A DNA stretch of 64,000 bases. It comes from Paracoccaceae bacterium (GTDB lineage Bacteria; Pseudomonadota; Alphaproteobacteria; Rhodobacterales; Rhodobacteraceae). Positions 17,802-26,910 of this stretch are shown piece by piece. Positions within the stretch are counted from its first letter, which is position 1; each line of letters begins with the position of its first letter. The DNA lies in contig WKFI01000012.1 in assembly GCA_014872875.1 (NCBI GenBank), positions 124,001-188,000 on the forward strand, in the 5' to 3' direction. Under the pieces are notes generated by a model. That model saw only the letters and a program-made list of their open reading frames with translations, made no database searches and had not been told where the DNA came from. Made by a program: the position numbers and the translations under genes.

Positions 17802-18860
17802 TCAGTCGCGTTGTGCGTCGCGGATTAGGGCGGCCAGCCGGTAGAAACCGTGCGCCATCTTGGTGAACGGCGTCAGCAGGAAAAAGGTCAGCACGGCCCC
17901 CAAATGCAGCGCCAACAGGACGGGCATCAATCCAGTGGCGCCCAGCGCATAAAGCACGAGCCCGCTGAGGCCAACAAAGCCAAGGAGCAGGATGAAGGCT
18001 ATCTCACCGCTCCAAGCGGACACATCGCCCAAGCCTTGGTCGGATCTGCGTTTCATCATCACCATCCCACCGCAACCCAGCGTTAACAGCACCCCTCCGG
18101 ACACGCCGAACAGCTTGGGCAATGACCAAAGTGGATAAGGCGCGGGTATATCAAAGACATAATGCAAGATCGTCCCGGCAGAAGTTGCCGCGAAACACAA
18201 TAGAAACCCATACATGATTGCCTGATGCATGTGCCGTCGGGCATGGGTAAATCGATCCTCGTCCTCGAAATTGCACCCCTCCCCATGACCTGCAGCCAGA
18301 TCGGTCATGCGCGCGGCCTTGGACAGTGCCGCTTTGACATGCCGGATCCGAATCCGGGTGCCCCCAACGGTTCGCCAATAGCGCCTCAGCCCGATGCCAA
18401 TGCTCAGAAGCGGCAAAAGAAACGCAGGAAGAAAGATCGCAACCATCGCGTTGTGCGATAGCACAGCATAAAAGCCATCCCCTCCGGCCGAGCCAAGCGC
18501 CCGGATCGCCCAGAAGATCAGCGCCAGACCGACCACCAGTGCCAGGGCAATCATGCCACCATGGGTGTGAAAACGCCGGGCCAACGGCTGCGGCCAGGCA
18601 AAGCTTTCCCAACTGTCGCGGCGGATCTCGGCCAGGACCTTGGGCAGGTTCAAATCAAACTCATGCGGGGCGGTGAATTGGCAGGCGTAGTAGCAGCCCC
18701 GACAGTTGTGACAGAGGTTTGCCAATTGCGTCAGATCGCCATCGCTGAAGGCCCGGGCCGAATGCAGAGCCGGGAAAACCGAGCAATAGCCTTCGCAGTA
18801 CCGGCAGGCGTTGCAGATCTCGGCCTGACGGCGGGCCTCTTGGAGCAGTTCAGTTTGCAT
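17802..18860 (-). CDS. tcuB: Tricarballylate/citrate utilisation membrane protein TcuB (CitB-like)
   Basis: This 352-residue protein reoxidises the flavin of TcuA and passes electrons to the quinone pool. The N-terminal part has two Cys clusters (CNACRYCEGYCSVFP and CHNCRGCYYACQFTAP, about 16-70) for Fe-S centres. The rest is membrane-embedded with about six hydrophobic helices and several His residues in or near helices, which fit haem b ligands. The ATG at 18860 is chosen because it overlaps the tcuA end by 11 bases; an upstream in-frame start lies deeper in tcuA. It forms an operon with tcuA. No tcuC transporter or tcuR regulator is visible nearby. Confidence 0.85.
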   Translation of the reverse strand: MQTELLQEARRQAEICNACRYCEGYCSVFPALHSARAFSDGDLTQLANLCHNCRGCYYACQFTAPHEFDLNLPKVLAEIRRDSWESFAWPQPLARRFHTHGGMIALALVVGLALIFWAIRALGSAGGDGFYAVLSHNAMVAIFLPAFLLPLLSIGIGLRRYWRTVGGTRIRIRHVKAALSKAARMTDLAAGHGEGCNFEDEDRFTHARRHMHQAIMYGFLLCFAATSAGTILHYVFDIPAPYPLWSLPKLFGVSGGVLLTLGCGGMVMMKRRSDQGLGDVSAWSGEIAFILLLGFVGLSGLVLYALGATGLMPVLLALHLGAVLTFFLLTPFTKMAHGFYRLAALIRDAQRD

Positions 18861-20232
18861 AGGCTGCGGCCTCCTGCCCTGCAATTCGCCCAAAGACAGT
18901 GCCGATTGTCATGCCGAACCCTGCCAGATAGCCCTGCCCAAGGATCGACCCGGCCATGGTCTCGCCCGCGGCCCACAGATTGGCGATCTTGCCTGCGGAT
19001 GTTGAACACTGCGCGTGTTCGTCCACCTTCAGCCCCAGGTAGGTGAAGGTCACGCCGGTACGCAGCGAATAGCCATAAAACGGCGGCTCGGTGATCGGGC
19101 GGGCCCAGTTGGTCTTGGGCGGAGTGAGCCCTTCTGTTGCGACCCCGTCCAGCTCCGTCGGGTGAAAACTGCTGGTATCGCCGCAGGCCGCGTTGAACCG
19201 GTCAACGGTCGCGCACAATTGCTCCGCCGGCAGGCCCATCTGTTCTGCCAGCCCTTTCAGCGTGTCGGCTTTCAGTGGCGGAAACACAGAAGGCATGAAC
19301 AGCTCGATTGATTTTGCATCGATGATGACATACCCCACCTGATCCGGTTGTGCTGCGATCAGGCGTCCCCAGATGGCATAACGTTTCGGCCAAACATCTT
19401 CACCTTCGTCATAGAAGCGTTCGCCATCCTTGTTCACGACGATGGAAAACGGTACACAATCCAGCCGCGTGACGATCCCGCCATCGAATTTGGGCGCGCG
19501 CCCGTCGATTGCCACCGCGTGGCACTGGGTGGGATCGCCGACGCTGTCCACACCCTGCTCAAGCAGATCTGCCAGCACCACGCCACGGTTGTAAGGTGTC
19601 CCCCGGATCAGGAAGTTTTGTGCAGGCGGCCCCCAGGCGCGTGTCAGCCAATCAATATCGGCCTGAAACCCGCCCGAGGCCACGATCACTGCCTTCGGCG
19701 TGATCCGATGAGTGACGCCTGCGTGGTTGTATTCTACGCGTTCGATACGAGTGCCGGACAGTTCCAAATGGGTCACATGCGCCTCGTAGAGCACATCGAT
19801 GCCCAACGCAGCTGCCCGCCGGTAATAGGCATTTACCAGCGCTTTGCCGCCGCCCATGAAGAACGCATTGGTACGCGACAGAGACAGAGTGCCCGAAAGC
19901 GAGGGCTGAAACCGCACGCCGCGCTCCTGCATCCACGGCAGACATTCCTCCGAGCGGCTGATCGCCAGCCGAGCCAGATGCTGGTCGGTCTTGCCATCAG
20001 TCACTTTCAGCAGGTCGGCAAGATACTCCTCTTCGCTGTACGCATCGACCAACGGCCCCAATGGTCCGGTATGCATGCAGCGGAAGTTGCGGGTGTGGCG
20101 GGAATTGCCGCCTCGATACGGTTTAGGAGCAGTTTCGAGGATCAGCACCCGGGCCCCGGCCTCGGCCGCTGTCATGGCCGCACACAGCGCGGCGTTGCCG
20201 CCACCGATCACTGCGATGTCGTATTGCGTCAT
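18850..20232 (-). CDS. tcuA: FAD-dependent tricarballylate dehydrogenase TcuA
   Basis: This 460-residue flavoprotein of the fumarate reductase/succinate dehydrogenase-like FAD_binding_2 family oxidises tricarballylate to cis-aconitate, by homology to Salmonella TcuA. The FAD motif AVIGGGNAALCAAMTAAEAGARVLILE begins at about residue 6. The C-terminal FAD region GSILGQGYLAGFGMTIGTVFGR is clear. The ATG at 20232 has an AAGGGA site about 9 bases upstream, whereas a start at 20292 would add a poor leader. Downstream tcuB supplies the electron path. Uptake may use the porin gene that ends 340 bases into the next unit, but no dedicated inner-membrane carrier is adjacent. Confidence 0.85.
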   Translation of the reverse strand: MTQYDIAVIGGGNAALCAAMTAAEAGARVLILETAPKPYRGGNSRHTRNFRCMHTGPLGPLVDAYSEEEYLADLLKVTDGKTDQHLARLAISRSEECLPWMQERGVRFQPSLSGTLSLSRTNAFFMGGGKALVNAYYRRAAALGIDVLYEAHVTHLELSGTRIERVEYNHAGVTHRITPKAVIVASGGFQADIDWLTRAWGPPAQNFLIRGTPYNRGVVLADLLEQGVDSVGDPTQCHAVAIDGRAPKFDGGIVTRLDCVPFSIVVNKDGERFYDEGEDVWPKRYAIWGRLIAAQPDQVGYVIIDAKSIELFMPSVFPPLKADTLKGLAEQMGLPAEQLCATVDRFNAACGDTSSFHPTELDGVATEGLTPPKTNWARPITEPPFYGYSLRTGVTFTYLGLKVDEHAQCSTSAGKIANLWAAGETMAGSILGQGYLAGFGMTIGTVFGRIAGQEAAAYAN

Positions 20233-20339
20233 GGCTGGAGTCCCTTGCTGTACCTGAGTTAGCAAGCGGACAACCCGTGAGACAAATGACAAAAAATCAC
20301 CCGATCAAAACATTTCCTGCATCAGTTGACATCCCTGGG

Positions 20340-21545
20340 TTAGAAAACGATCCGACCTCTCAGACCAAGAACCGTCAGGCTGGATTGACCTTGGTTTCGC
20401 AACGGGTTGTCGATGAACTGGATCGACGGGGTGATCTGCAGGCCGGGAGAGATTGAAAAACGGTAAAAAGCCTCGGCCGTGAATTGGGTTCCGGCAATGT
20501 TGCGCGCCTCGGCCCAGTTCAACCCGATACCGGCCAGGTCAGTATTGCGTCCGTAATACCCCAGTCCCAGGGACAGTGACTTCTCGAACAGAGCTTCGGT
20601 GCCCTTGGACCGCCCGGCCCGGATGAAAGGCATCCATTGGTTGTCGATGAACCAGGCCGCTGAAAAAGCTGCTCCGTAATCCTCATCCCGCGAACCATCA
20701 TCTGCCGCATCCGAGTGCCACAGAGTCAAATGGATATTGTCAAAATAGATCCGATCGAAGCCGCTGGTGTATCCGATCTCCAGGCTTTTGAAGAGGTTGC
20801 CATCGGAAAACACATCGAAATCAGGCGAGGATGGATCTGCATTGGCATCGGCAATGCTGGCCACTGCGTACATGTTGGATCCTAGCCGAACACCGCCAGC
20901 TATACCCAACCCCTGATTGGGCGTGAATATGGTGGGATTGGTGTTGAATGAAAGGTTCTGAAAGCCGGAATAGGGGCTGACCAGCCCATAAATGTCGACA
21001 AAATCAGTCACGTCGATCTGGCCTATCTGAAGTGTCCAGGCCCCGTTTGCAGCTCGCTGTGTCCAGAACAGATTGGTCAACAACGTACCGCTGTCATTGA
21101 AGGCCGTGCCGGTCAGCGATACCGCCCCGCCATTGATCCCCAGAAATTGCGGTGCGACCGCACCATAAGCGTGGCGGTGTTCCAGCTTGAAGGTCAACGA
21201 TCCTGTCTCGCTTGCCTGCCAGGACCCATAAAACCGCGCAATACCCCCTCCGGCTTCGCCCACGCCAAGATTGGAATTCGAGAACTGCCCCAGCGTCAAA
21301 TAATCGATGTTGAACCGAAAACCCTGCTCAGCCAGCTCATCCTTCCATGCAAACCAGCCCGGTGCGACGTCGCGGGGAAATTGCGACCGATATTGCGGGT
21401 CGGTCAGGCCGTCACCTTCGGTCAGATCTGCTTCGACCGAAGAAGGCCCGTTTAATCCGCGGGCACCGGCAGGCGCAGCACAGGTCAACACCAGCGCAAA
21501 GGCCGCCGCGCCCCAGCGCAGCGCGTTCTGTTTAGCAGGTTTCAT
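20340..21545 (-). CDS. OprB-type carbohydrate-selective porin family protein
   Basis: This 401-residue outer-membrane protein has a signal peptide (MKPAKQNALRW then a hydrophobic run, cleavage near AGARG). The rest is a beta-barrel-like sequence with alternating aromatic and small residues, ending in RGRIVF (terminal Phe, the usual outer-membrane insertion signal). Features of OprB include the GQFSNSNLGVGEAGGGIARFYGSW region and the repeated barrel strands. The start at 21545 is supported by an AGGTGA site; a start at 21581 would spoil the signal peptide. It lies 42 bases after the DUF3299 gene on the same strand. The substrate class (sugars or organic acids) is not certain. Confidence 0.8.
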   Translation of the reverse strand: MKPAKQNALRWGAAAFALVLTCAAPAGARGLNGPSSVEADLTEGDGLTDPQYRSQFPRDVAPGWFAWKDELAEQGFRFNIDYLTLGQFSNSNLGVGEAGGGIARFYGSWQASETGSLTFKLEHRHAYGAVAPQFLGINGGAVSLTGTAFNDSGTLLTNLFWTQRAANGAWTLQIGQIDVTDFVDIYGLVSPYSGFQNLSFNTNPTIFTPNQGLGIAGGVRLGSNMYAVASIADANADPSSPDFDVFSDGNLFKSLEIGYTSGFDRIYFDNIHLTLWHSDAADDGSRDEDYGAAFSAAWFIDNQWMPFIRAGRSKGTEALFEKSLSLGLGYYGRNTDLAGIGLNWAEARNIAGTQFTAEAFYRFSISPGLQITPSIQFIDNPLRNQGQSSLTVLGLRGRIVF

Positions 21546-21587
21546 TTTTGTCACCTGAGATAAACGCTCCTGATCCATCAAAGTGTC

Positions 21588-22346
21588 TCATTGTCCAGTG
21601 TGCGCACCGCTGTTGGCATTCAACTTCTTTTTCAACTCGGCAATCCAATCATTGCCCTTGTCGGGCTGAGACAACCGCGTGGCCAACGGTTCGACCTGCG
21701 CCACATCCAGATCAAAGGTTGCATTCATTGCAACCGGGCCATCCACAACAAACACCTGACGCTCAGACGGCGAGATCCGCAAAGTACCCTGCACACGAAC
21801 AGGCTCATGCAACCTTTCCGGTCGCCAGTCCCCGTTCAACATCAAGCGGATCATCTGGTTCGGATTGGGCGGAGGCATATGGCTGCACATCCCCCGTTCA
21901 GGCACCAGATAGGCAATCGCCTCACCCTCCTCGGTGGGCGGGGCCGGAATAACGAACCCGGCCAGATCAACCGCCTGTCCGTCCACCTCGGGGTTGCCCG
22001 ACGTCGCCGCTTTGCGCCGCCGCTCCATCACCACCCAGCGCTGTTCCAGCAGCCAGTTGCCGTCAATCCCGTCGCGCGCAAGCTCTGCCAGTGCGTCGGT
22101 TTCTGCCGCACTTGCCGCTTGGGACTCTTCTTCTGTCAGCCCCCCCATCTCGACGGCGTGACGCGACCGCAGAATTGCCCGCAACGCATCGATATGGTCC
22201 ATGGTGAGATCACGGTACGGATCTTCGTATTCCTGTACCGATTGGTCGATCAACCGCTCCCACGACACAGGCTCGGCTGCTCGTGACTGAGAAGGGGCCA
22301 GAAACGGGGCAAGCGCCACGACACAAATGAAAATCAAAACACGCAT
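21588..22346 (-). CDS. Secreted DUF3299 protein
   Basis: This 252-residue exported protein has a signal peptide (hydrophobic 3-18, cleavage near SRAAEP). The DUF3299 core lies at about 125-215, with the family pattern GFVIP...YLVPERGMCSHMPPPNPNQMI. That pattern holds a conserved Cys-x-His and Pro run, and relatives sit with efflux or periplasmic metal/haem functions. Its job is unknown. The N-terminal third is acidic and helical. It is the first gene of a probable two-gene unit with the porin (42-base gap). Confidence 0.75.
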   Translation of the reverse strand: MRVLIFICVVALAPFLAPSQSRAAEPVSWERLIDQSVQEYEDPYRDLTMDHIDALRAILRSRHAVEMGGLTEEESQAASAAETDALAELARDGIDGNWLLEQRWVVMERRRKAATSGNPEVDGQAVDLAGFVIPAPPTEEGEAIAYLVPERGMCSHMPPPNPNQMIRLMLNGDWRPERLHEPVRVQGTLRISPSERQVFVVDGPVAMNATFDLDVAQVEPLATRLSQPDKGNDWIAELKKKLNANSGAHTGQ

Positions 22347-22424
22347 ATCTGAAGCCTACCACCTTGGTCGCCGGACATCACAAGTGAAACGGGGCAGCCC
22401 GAGGGAGAGCCGCCCCGCCCCAAC

Positions 22425-23807
22425 TCAGTTCAGGGTGTTCTTGTAGATCACCCCGTCCTTCATGATCAGGCGGATCGTCTCCGGGCTCTCGGGTCGCGGT
22501 TCCGCATCGAACCACTTGTCGCCCGTTCCCACAACCGAGAAATCCTCCAGCGGGTTGCCGTCGATCAGAAGGATGTCCGCATAGGCGCCTTCCTCGATCA
22601 CGCCCAGCTTGCCGTCCGGATAGGGATTGGTGAAATCACCGCTGAGTGCCATGATCTCGCCGCCCACCGATGTCAGAGTGACCATCGACGCGTAGGGGCC
22701 GAAGAAATAGTTGTTCAGATGCTTCTCATAGGCGATCTGAATGTTGCAGGCTTCGACGGAGCCCACGCAATCGGTCTGGAAGCCACGCGGTGCCGGGCAC
22801 TCCTTCATACTAGGAATGTAGGCTTCAAAGGTCGCCGAAGCTGATTTGGCTTTCCTCAGACTGTTGGGATTGTTTTTCACGGACGGAATATCCAGCAGAC
22901 CGGGGTCGAACGCCGTGAGGTTGGTTGTGATGTAGGCGCCCTTTTCATTCATCAGAGCCGAAATCTCGCAATCGAAGTGGAAGCCGTGTTCGATGGATTT
23001 CACCCCGGCATTCAGAGCATTGATGATCGCTTCCTTGCGGTAGGAATGCGCCATGACATAGGTACCATATTCGTTGGCAACCTGAACGGCGGCCTCGATC
23101 TCTTCCTTGGAACCTGCGAGCAACTGCCACGGATCGAAGGCCGAAATCACACCACCCGACTGCATGAACTTCAGCTGTGTCGCGCCCATGCGCAAGTTGT
23201 TGCGGCCGTAGAGGTAGATGTCATCGACGCCACTGACCTGTTGTGCCATGTTCAGATTGCCGAAGTTGGTCTGTCCGCCGGGCGGAGAGGTGAAGGCTGC
23301 GAAATCGGCATGGCCACCGCGTGTCCCGAGGAATGCACCCGACGGGTAGAAACGCGGGCCGGGGATCTGGCCGGCGTCGATGGCGCGCCGCAACCCGCCG
23401 CCAGCGCCCCCGGCGTCACGCACTGTCGTAAAGCCCTGCATCAGGTACATCTCGGCCATCCGGGTGCCGTGGATGGCGAAATCCTCCCAAGTCGAGTTGG
23501 TTTCCATCGCAGCGATCGACGGCCCCATGAGCATCAAGTGTGCGTGAGCCTCAATAAAGCCCGGTGTCAACGTCCTGCCGCCGCCGTCAATTACGGTCGC
23601 ATCCGGGGCTTCAATCGCTTCGGTTGAAACGGTTTTGATCAAGTTGCCCTCGACCAACACGCTGGCGTTCTCGATCCGGGCCTCGTTCACGCCGTCAAAA
23701 ACATGCACATTGGTGAACAAGATCTGCGGGGCGGCGTCCTCTTGGGCCAGTACGGCCGAGCCCGTCAGAATCATCGCCACGGTGTATTTGGCGAGTCGTA
23801 GAAACAT
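22425..23807 (-). CDS. Secreted amidohydrolase family protein
   Basis: This 460-residue amidohydrolase-superfamily enzyme is exported (signal peptide about 1-21, ending VLAQED). It probably hydrolyses an amide, imide or dipeptide-like bond in the periplasm. Metal-site residues visible are HAH (GFIEAHAHLMLMG), MAHSYRKEA, EHGFHFDCE and the Asp in GFQTDCVG, so the site appears intact. The C-terminal segment GKLGVIEEGAYADILLIDGNPLED is the usual return to the small beta domain. Four Cys near 355-375 may form disulfides. It is divergent from the AraC regulator with 167 bases between, and possibly controlled by it. The substrate is unknown. Confidence 0.8.
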   Translation of the reverse strand: MFLRLAKYTVAMILTGSAVLAQEDAAPQILFTNVHVFDGVNEARIENASVLVEGNLIKTVSTEAIEAPDATVIDGGGRTLTPGFIEAHAHLMLMGPSIAAMETNSTWEDFAIHGTRMAEMYLMQGFTTVRDAGGAGGGLRRAIDAGQIPGPRFYPSGAFLGTRGGHADFAAFTSPPGGQTNFGNLNMAQQVSGVDDIYLYGRNNLRMGATQLKFMQSGGVISAFDPWQLLAGSKEEIEAAVQVANEYGTYVMAHSYRKEAIINALNAGVKSIEHGFHFDCEISALMNEKGAYITTNLTAFDPGLLDIPSVKNNPNSLRKAKSASATFEAYIPSMKECPAPRGFQTDCVGSVEACNIQIAYEKHLNNYFFGPYASMVTLTSVGGEIMALSGDFTNPYPDGKLGVIEEGAYADILLIDGNPLEDFSVVGTGDKWFDAEPRPESPETIRLIMKDGVIYKNTLN

Positions 23808-23974
23808 GCTAACCTCCTAATTGTGCTTGTTACGATTGATGATAGCTGAGCAATCGACCAAATCCCGGCCAGTTTTGATTTGCTCCGTTAGGTTTTCTTC
23901 GAAAAACTGGCCGCTTTTTGTCGAATTTACGATGGGTATTGGCCGATCTGTAGAGAATCTGGCAAAACTGGCCC

Positions 23975-24970
23975 ATGCAGACCCAATCTGACGGCTTTAC
24001 CCGACTCATTCTTGCGGCCCCTTTCACCGACCATGCAACGCGGCAAGGTATTGATGTGGCACCCGTTCTGGAGGCGCTGGGATTGAGTGCCGAGATGATG
24101 CGAGACCCGACCACAACGGTTCATGTCGAAATCGTATATGGGTTGTGCAACATGTTGGCCGAACAGTCCGATGACCCGCATCTGGGATGCCACGTGGCCG
24201 AGACCTTTGATCTGGCCAGCTGGCCACCGCTGGCGCAGGCTGGACGGACTGCCGGCTCAATTGGAGAGCTCCTGGTCAACTACCTGCTGCAGGTGCCACG
24301 CGAATCCAGCTCGGTGCGCCACGCCCTGACGGTCGAGGTCGAAGGCGCCATCTATGCCGTCCACCGTCTTGTGGAAACGCGCAACGCTCCGATACAGGTC
24401 GAAGGCTTCGGCATGGCCTTGCATCTGCGCTTGTTGCAGCTTGTATTGGGGTCCCGCTGGTCACCTGACGCAGTCTTGCTGCGGACGTCCTTTCCCGAGG
24501 CCCTGCCCCGTCGTTTCATGAACGTGTCTGTGCGCAAAGCAAATCTGCCCGGCATGGAATTGCGCTTCCCGCCTTCGTGGTTGTTTGTGGCCCCTGCAAC
24601 GGACCTGCGCTGGTCGCCGGAAACTCCAAAGCCTGACCCGGCAGATCTGTCTATCCTGTCTGCCCTCCAGGGCGCGGCCCGTCCAAACCTTGCTGACAGG
24701 ACATTGAATGCTGAAGCTCTGGCCGCAATGCTGGGCCTCAGCGTCAACCGTTTGGAAGCGGCCCTGCATCAGCACCAGACAACTGTACCGCGCGAACTCA
24801 AGGCGCTACGCATCGCGGTGGCCAAGGAGGAACTTGTTCAAACGGACCGGAGCATTGCCGAAATCGGTGCCATGTTGGGGTATGACGACCAATCTCACTT
24901 CGCCCGGTTCTTCCGCTCACAAACAGGTCAATCGCCAAGAGCGTACCGTAAGTCTGGCCAACGGTCCTGA
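23975..24970 (+). CDS. AraC family transcriptional regulator (OruR-like)
   Basis: This 331-residue regulator has an N-terminal Arabinose_bd/AraC_binding_3-type domain (about 20-210) and a C-terminal double helix-turn-helix (about 235-328). The latter includes LAAMLGLSVNRLEAALH and the family signature IAEIGAMLGYDDQSHFARFFRSQTGQSPRAYR. Relatives regulate amino-acid or osmolyte catabolism. It is divergent from the amidohydrolase gene and lies 88 bases upstream of phnX on the same strand, so either is a candidate target. Confidence 0.85.
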   Translation: MQTQSDGFTRLILAAPFTDHATRQGIDVAPVLEALGLSAEMMRDPTTTVHVEIVYGLCNMLAEQSDDPHLGCHVAETFDLASWPPLAQAGRTAGSIGELLVNYLLQVPRESSSVRHALTVEVEGAIYAVHRLVETRNAPIQVEGFGMALHLRLLQLVLGSRWSPDAVLLRTSFPEALPRRFMNVSVRKANLPGMELRFPPSWLFVAPATDLRWSPETPKPDPADLSILSALQGAARPNLADRTLNAEALAAMLGLSVNRLEAALHQHQTTVPRELKALRIAVAKEELVQTDRSIAEIGAMLGYDDQSHFARFFRSQTGQSPRAYRKSGQRS

Positions 24971-25058
24971 GTGGCCCCGGCAAGGAAACATTGCCTGCAT
25001 TCTGGGAGTATGATCTGTCGTTTCCCAAAGGGCAGACGGATTGCAGAAAGGAACTCAA

Positions 25059-25844
25059 ATGTCGAAATTCAAAGCTGCCGTCTTCGACTGGGCCGGAACC
25101 ACCGTCGATTTCGGGTCGTTTGCTCCGATGGGCGTCTTCGTAAAAGCCTTTGAACAGTTCGGCATCACGGCCACCATCGACGAAGCTCGCGCCCCGATGG
25201 GCGCACCGAAATGGGACCATATCCGCGCCATGATGGACATGCCCACAATCGCCGCGCAATGGAAAACAAAATACAGACAGGCCCCGATGGATGCGGACGT
25301 GGACAAGGTCTACGAGGTATTCGTACCGATGAACGAAAAGGTCGCCGCCGACTATGCGGACCTGGTGCCCGGCACCAAGGACGCCATCGACGATCTGCGT
25401 GCCATGGGGCTCAAGATCGGCTCGACCACTGGCTATACCCGCTCAATCATGGAACATGTCCTGCCGGTCGCGGCGGCCCAAGGATATGTACCGGACAATC
25501 TGGTCTGTTCCGACGATCTTCCCGAAGGCCGCCCCGGCCCCCTGGGTATGTATAAGTGCATGGTCGATCTGGTGGCCTATCCGCCTTCCGCCATCATCAA
25601 GGTCGACGACACCGCGCCGGGTATCCAGGAGGGGGTGGCAGCGGGCTGCCTGACCGTCGGTGTTGCGCTGTCGGGCAACGCGGTCGGCAAAACCCCGGAG
25701 GAACTCGCCGCGCTCACCGAAGACGAGATTATTCCCCTGCGCGACCATGCAGCCCGGATCCTGAAAGACGCAGGTGCCGATCACGTGATCGACACCATCG
25801 CCGATCTACCCGCTCTGGTTCGGCGGCTTGACGATCAGAACTGA
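25059..25844 (+). CDS. phnX: Phosphonoacetaldehyde hydrolase
   Basis: This 261-residue HAD-family enzyme cleaves the C-P bond of phosphonoacetaldehyde to acetaldehyde and phosphate, the second step of 2-aminoethylphosphonate use. D10 and the following WAGTTVD form the nucleophile motif. K51 in APMGAPKWDHI is the Schiff-base Lys specific to PhnX. DDTAPGIQEGVAAG near the C-terminal half holds the Mg-binding acidic residues. The ATG at 25059 follows a GAAAGGAA ribosome site; an upstream TTG at 25041 is less likely. No 2-AEP transaminase (PhnW) or phosphonate transporter is adjacent, so the aldehyde must come from enzymes encoded elsewhere. Confidence 0.92.
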   Translation: MSKFKAAVFDWAGTTVDFGSFAPMGVFVKAFEQFGITATIDEARAPMGAPKWDHIRAMMDMPTIAAQWKTKYRQAPMDADVDKVYEVFVPMNEKVAADYADLVPGTKDAIDDLRAMGLKIGSTTGYTRSIMEHVLPVAAAQGYVPDNLVCSDDLPEGRPGPLGMYKCMVDLVAYPPSAIIKVDDTAPGIQEGVAAGCLTVGVALSGNAVGKTPEELAALTEDEIIPLRDHAARILKDAGADHVIDTIADLPALVRRLDDQN

Positions 25845-25856
25845 CCCCACCGCGAG

Positions 25857-25900
25857 ACCGGCAACGACCCGAAATGCGTTACCGGCCCAGTGTTTTCCTT
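25857..25900 (+). terminator. Terminator after phnX
   Basis: A stem with CCGG-x-AACG opposite CGTT-x-CCGG (25858-25866 with 25877-25885, one mismatch) is followed by TGTTTTCCTT. It lies between convergent phnX and bhcR. Confidence 0.55.
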
Positions 25901-26717
25901 AAATGTCGCCCTCTGGCGCCCCCAGAGCACGCGACAACCCCAAGGCAGCGTCGCGGACCTGCCGACCCAAATCCTCGATACGATCCTGCGTCACTCTATT
26001 CGTCGGACCCGAAACAGAAATCCCGGCAATAGCCTCACCGTGCAGGTTCAGGATGGGTGCCGCGATACAGCGCATGCCTTCGGTCTTTTCCTCGTCATCC
26101 ACCGCATATCCGCGCGCGCGGATCTGTTCCATGTCACGCCGTAATGCGTCTGCATCGACCAATGTGTGACGGGTGAAACCGGTCAGGCCCTGCTGGCTGA
26201 GCCGTTCGACCCGCGCGTCTTCCGCCCGCGACAACAGCGCTTTTCCGATGCCGGACGCATGCAAAGGTGACAACGTGCCCGGTGGAAAAAAGGCGCGTAC
26301 CGAATGATGCGTTTCCACCTGCGACAGAAACAGCACCTCATCGCCCTTTTCGATGCCCAGATTTGCTGTCTCGCCGGTCGCCTCCATCAGCGCGCGCATG
26401 ACGGGACGTGCCCGTTCAACCACTCCTGACCTTCGCAGGAAGGCCGACCCAATTCGGAAACTGGCCGGTCCCATATGCCAGGTCTGGTCGCCGGGTTCGA
26501 TTTCGACAAAGTCGCGCAACTGCAAGGTGGTGAGCACCCGGTATATTGTTGCCGGAGACTGCTTCAGCGTGGTCGCGACCTCGGACAGCGTCTGTCCCCC
26601 GCCCTCCGCCAATTGTTCCAACACATCCAATGCCCGATCCAAAGACTGAATTCGCGTCTTTTCGGACTGGTCATTAAAGGCCTTGGGACGGCCACGTGTA
26701 CGGGGAGAGTTCGACAT
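25899..26717 (-). CDS. bhcR: IclR-family regulator of the beta-hydroxyaspartate cycle
   Basis: This 272-residue regulator has an N-terminal IclR winged helix (about 22-85, with LSEVATTLKQSPATIYRVLTTL) and a C-terminal IclR effector domain (about 90-265, with the VRCIAAPI-like segment GMRCIAAPILNLHGEAIAGISVSGP). It is divergent from bhcA, the arrangement known for BhcR in Paracoccus. There the protein senses glyoxylate and controls the bhc operon. The shared 193-base intergenic region is very AT-rich and has several repeated motifs that could be its operators. The assignment rests on domain plus position. Confidence 0.88.
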   Translation of the reverse strand: MSNSPRTRGRPKAFNDQSEKTRIQSLDRALDVLEQLAEGGGQTLSEVATTLKQSPATIYRVLTTLQLRDFVEIEPGDQTWHMGPASFRIGSAFLRRSGVVERARPVMRALMEATGETANLGIEKGDEVLFLSQVETHHSVRAFFPPGTLSPLHASGIGKALLSRAEDARVERLSQQGLTGFTRHTLVDADALRRDMEQIRARGYAVDDEEKTEGMRCIAAPILNLHGEAIAGISVSGPTNRVTQDRIEDLGRQVRDAALGLSRALGAPEGDI

Positions 26718-26741
26718 ATTCGAGCCTCATGAGCCAAAATC

Positions 26742-26829
26742 ATAGAACAAAAATTCTATTTTGAAAAATCACTTCAAACAATGAAAAATTACAGGACGAT
26801 GTTTTTATTGATATAAATCTCATTTTTCA
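26742..26829. promoter_or_regulatory. Candidate BhcR operators in the bhcR-bhcA intergenic region
   Basis: The AT-rich gap holds an inverted repeat ATAGAA-N6-TTCTAT (26742-26759), a second one TTTGAA-N7-TTCAAA (26760-26778), and the octamer TGAAAAAT on the plus strand at 26762 and 26782 and inverted at 26822. These sit where a divergent IclR regulator would bind. Confidence 0.5.
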
Positions 26830-26910
26830 CTCTGCAAAAAACATTTTCAAAAAAATTGCTCCTTGGTGCGTCACCTGTCTAATCTGATCTCAACCCAGAT
26901 GAAGGAGAGC

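Noticed and set aside
22425-23807. Possible loss of the metal-binding Asp in the secreted amidohydrolase
   Set aside because: On re-reading, the Asp is present in GFQTDCVG, so there is no evidence for a dead site.
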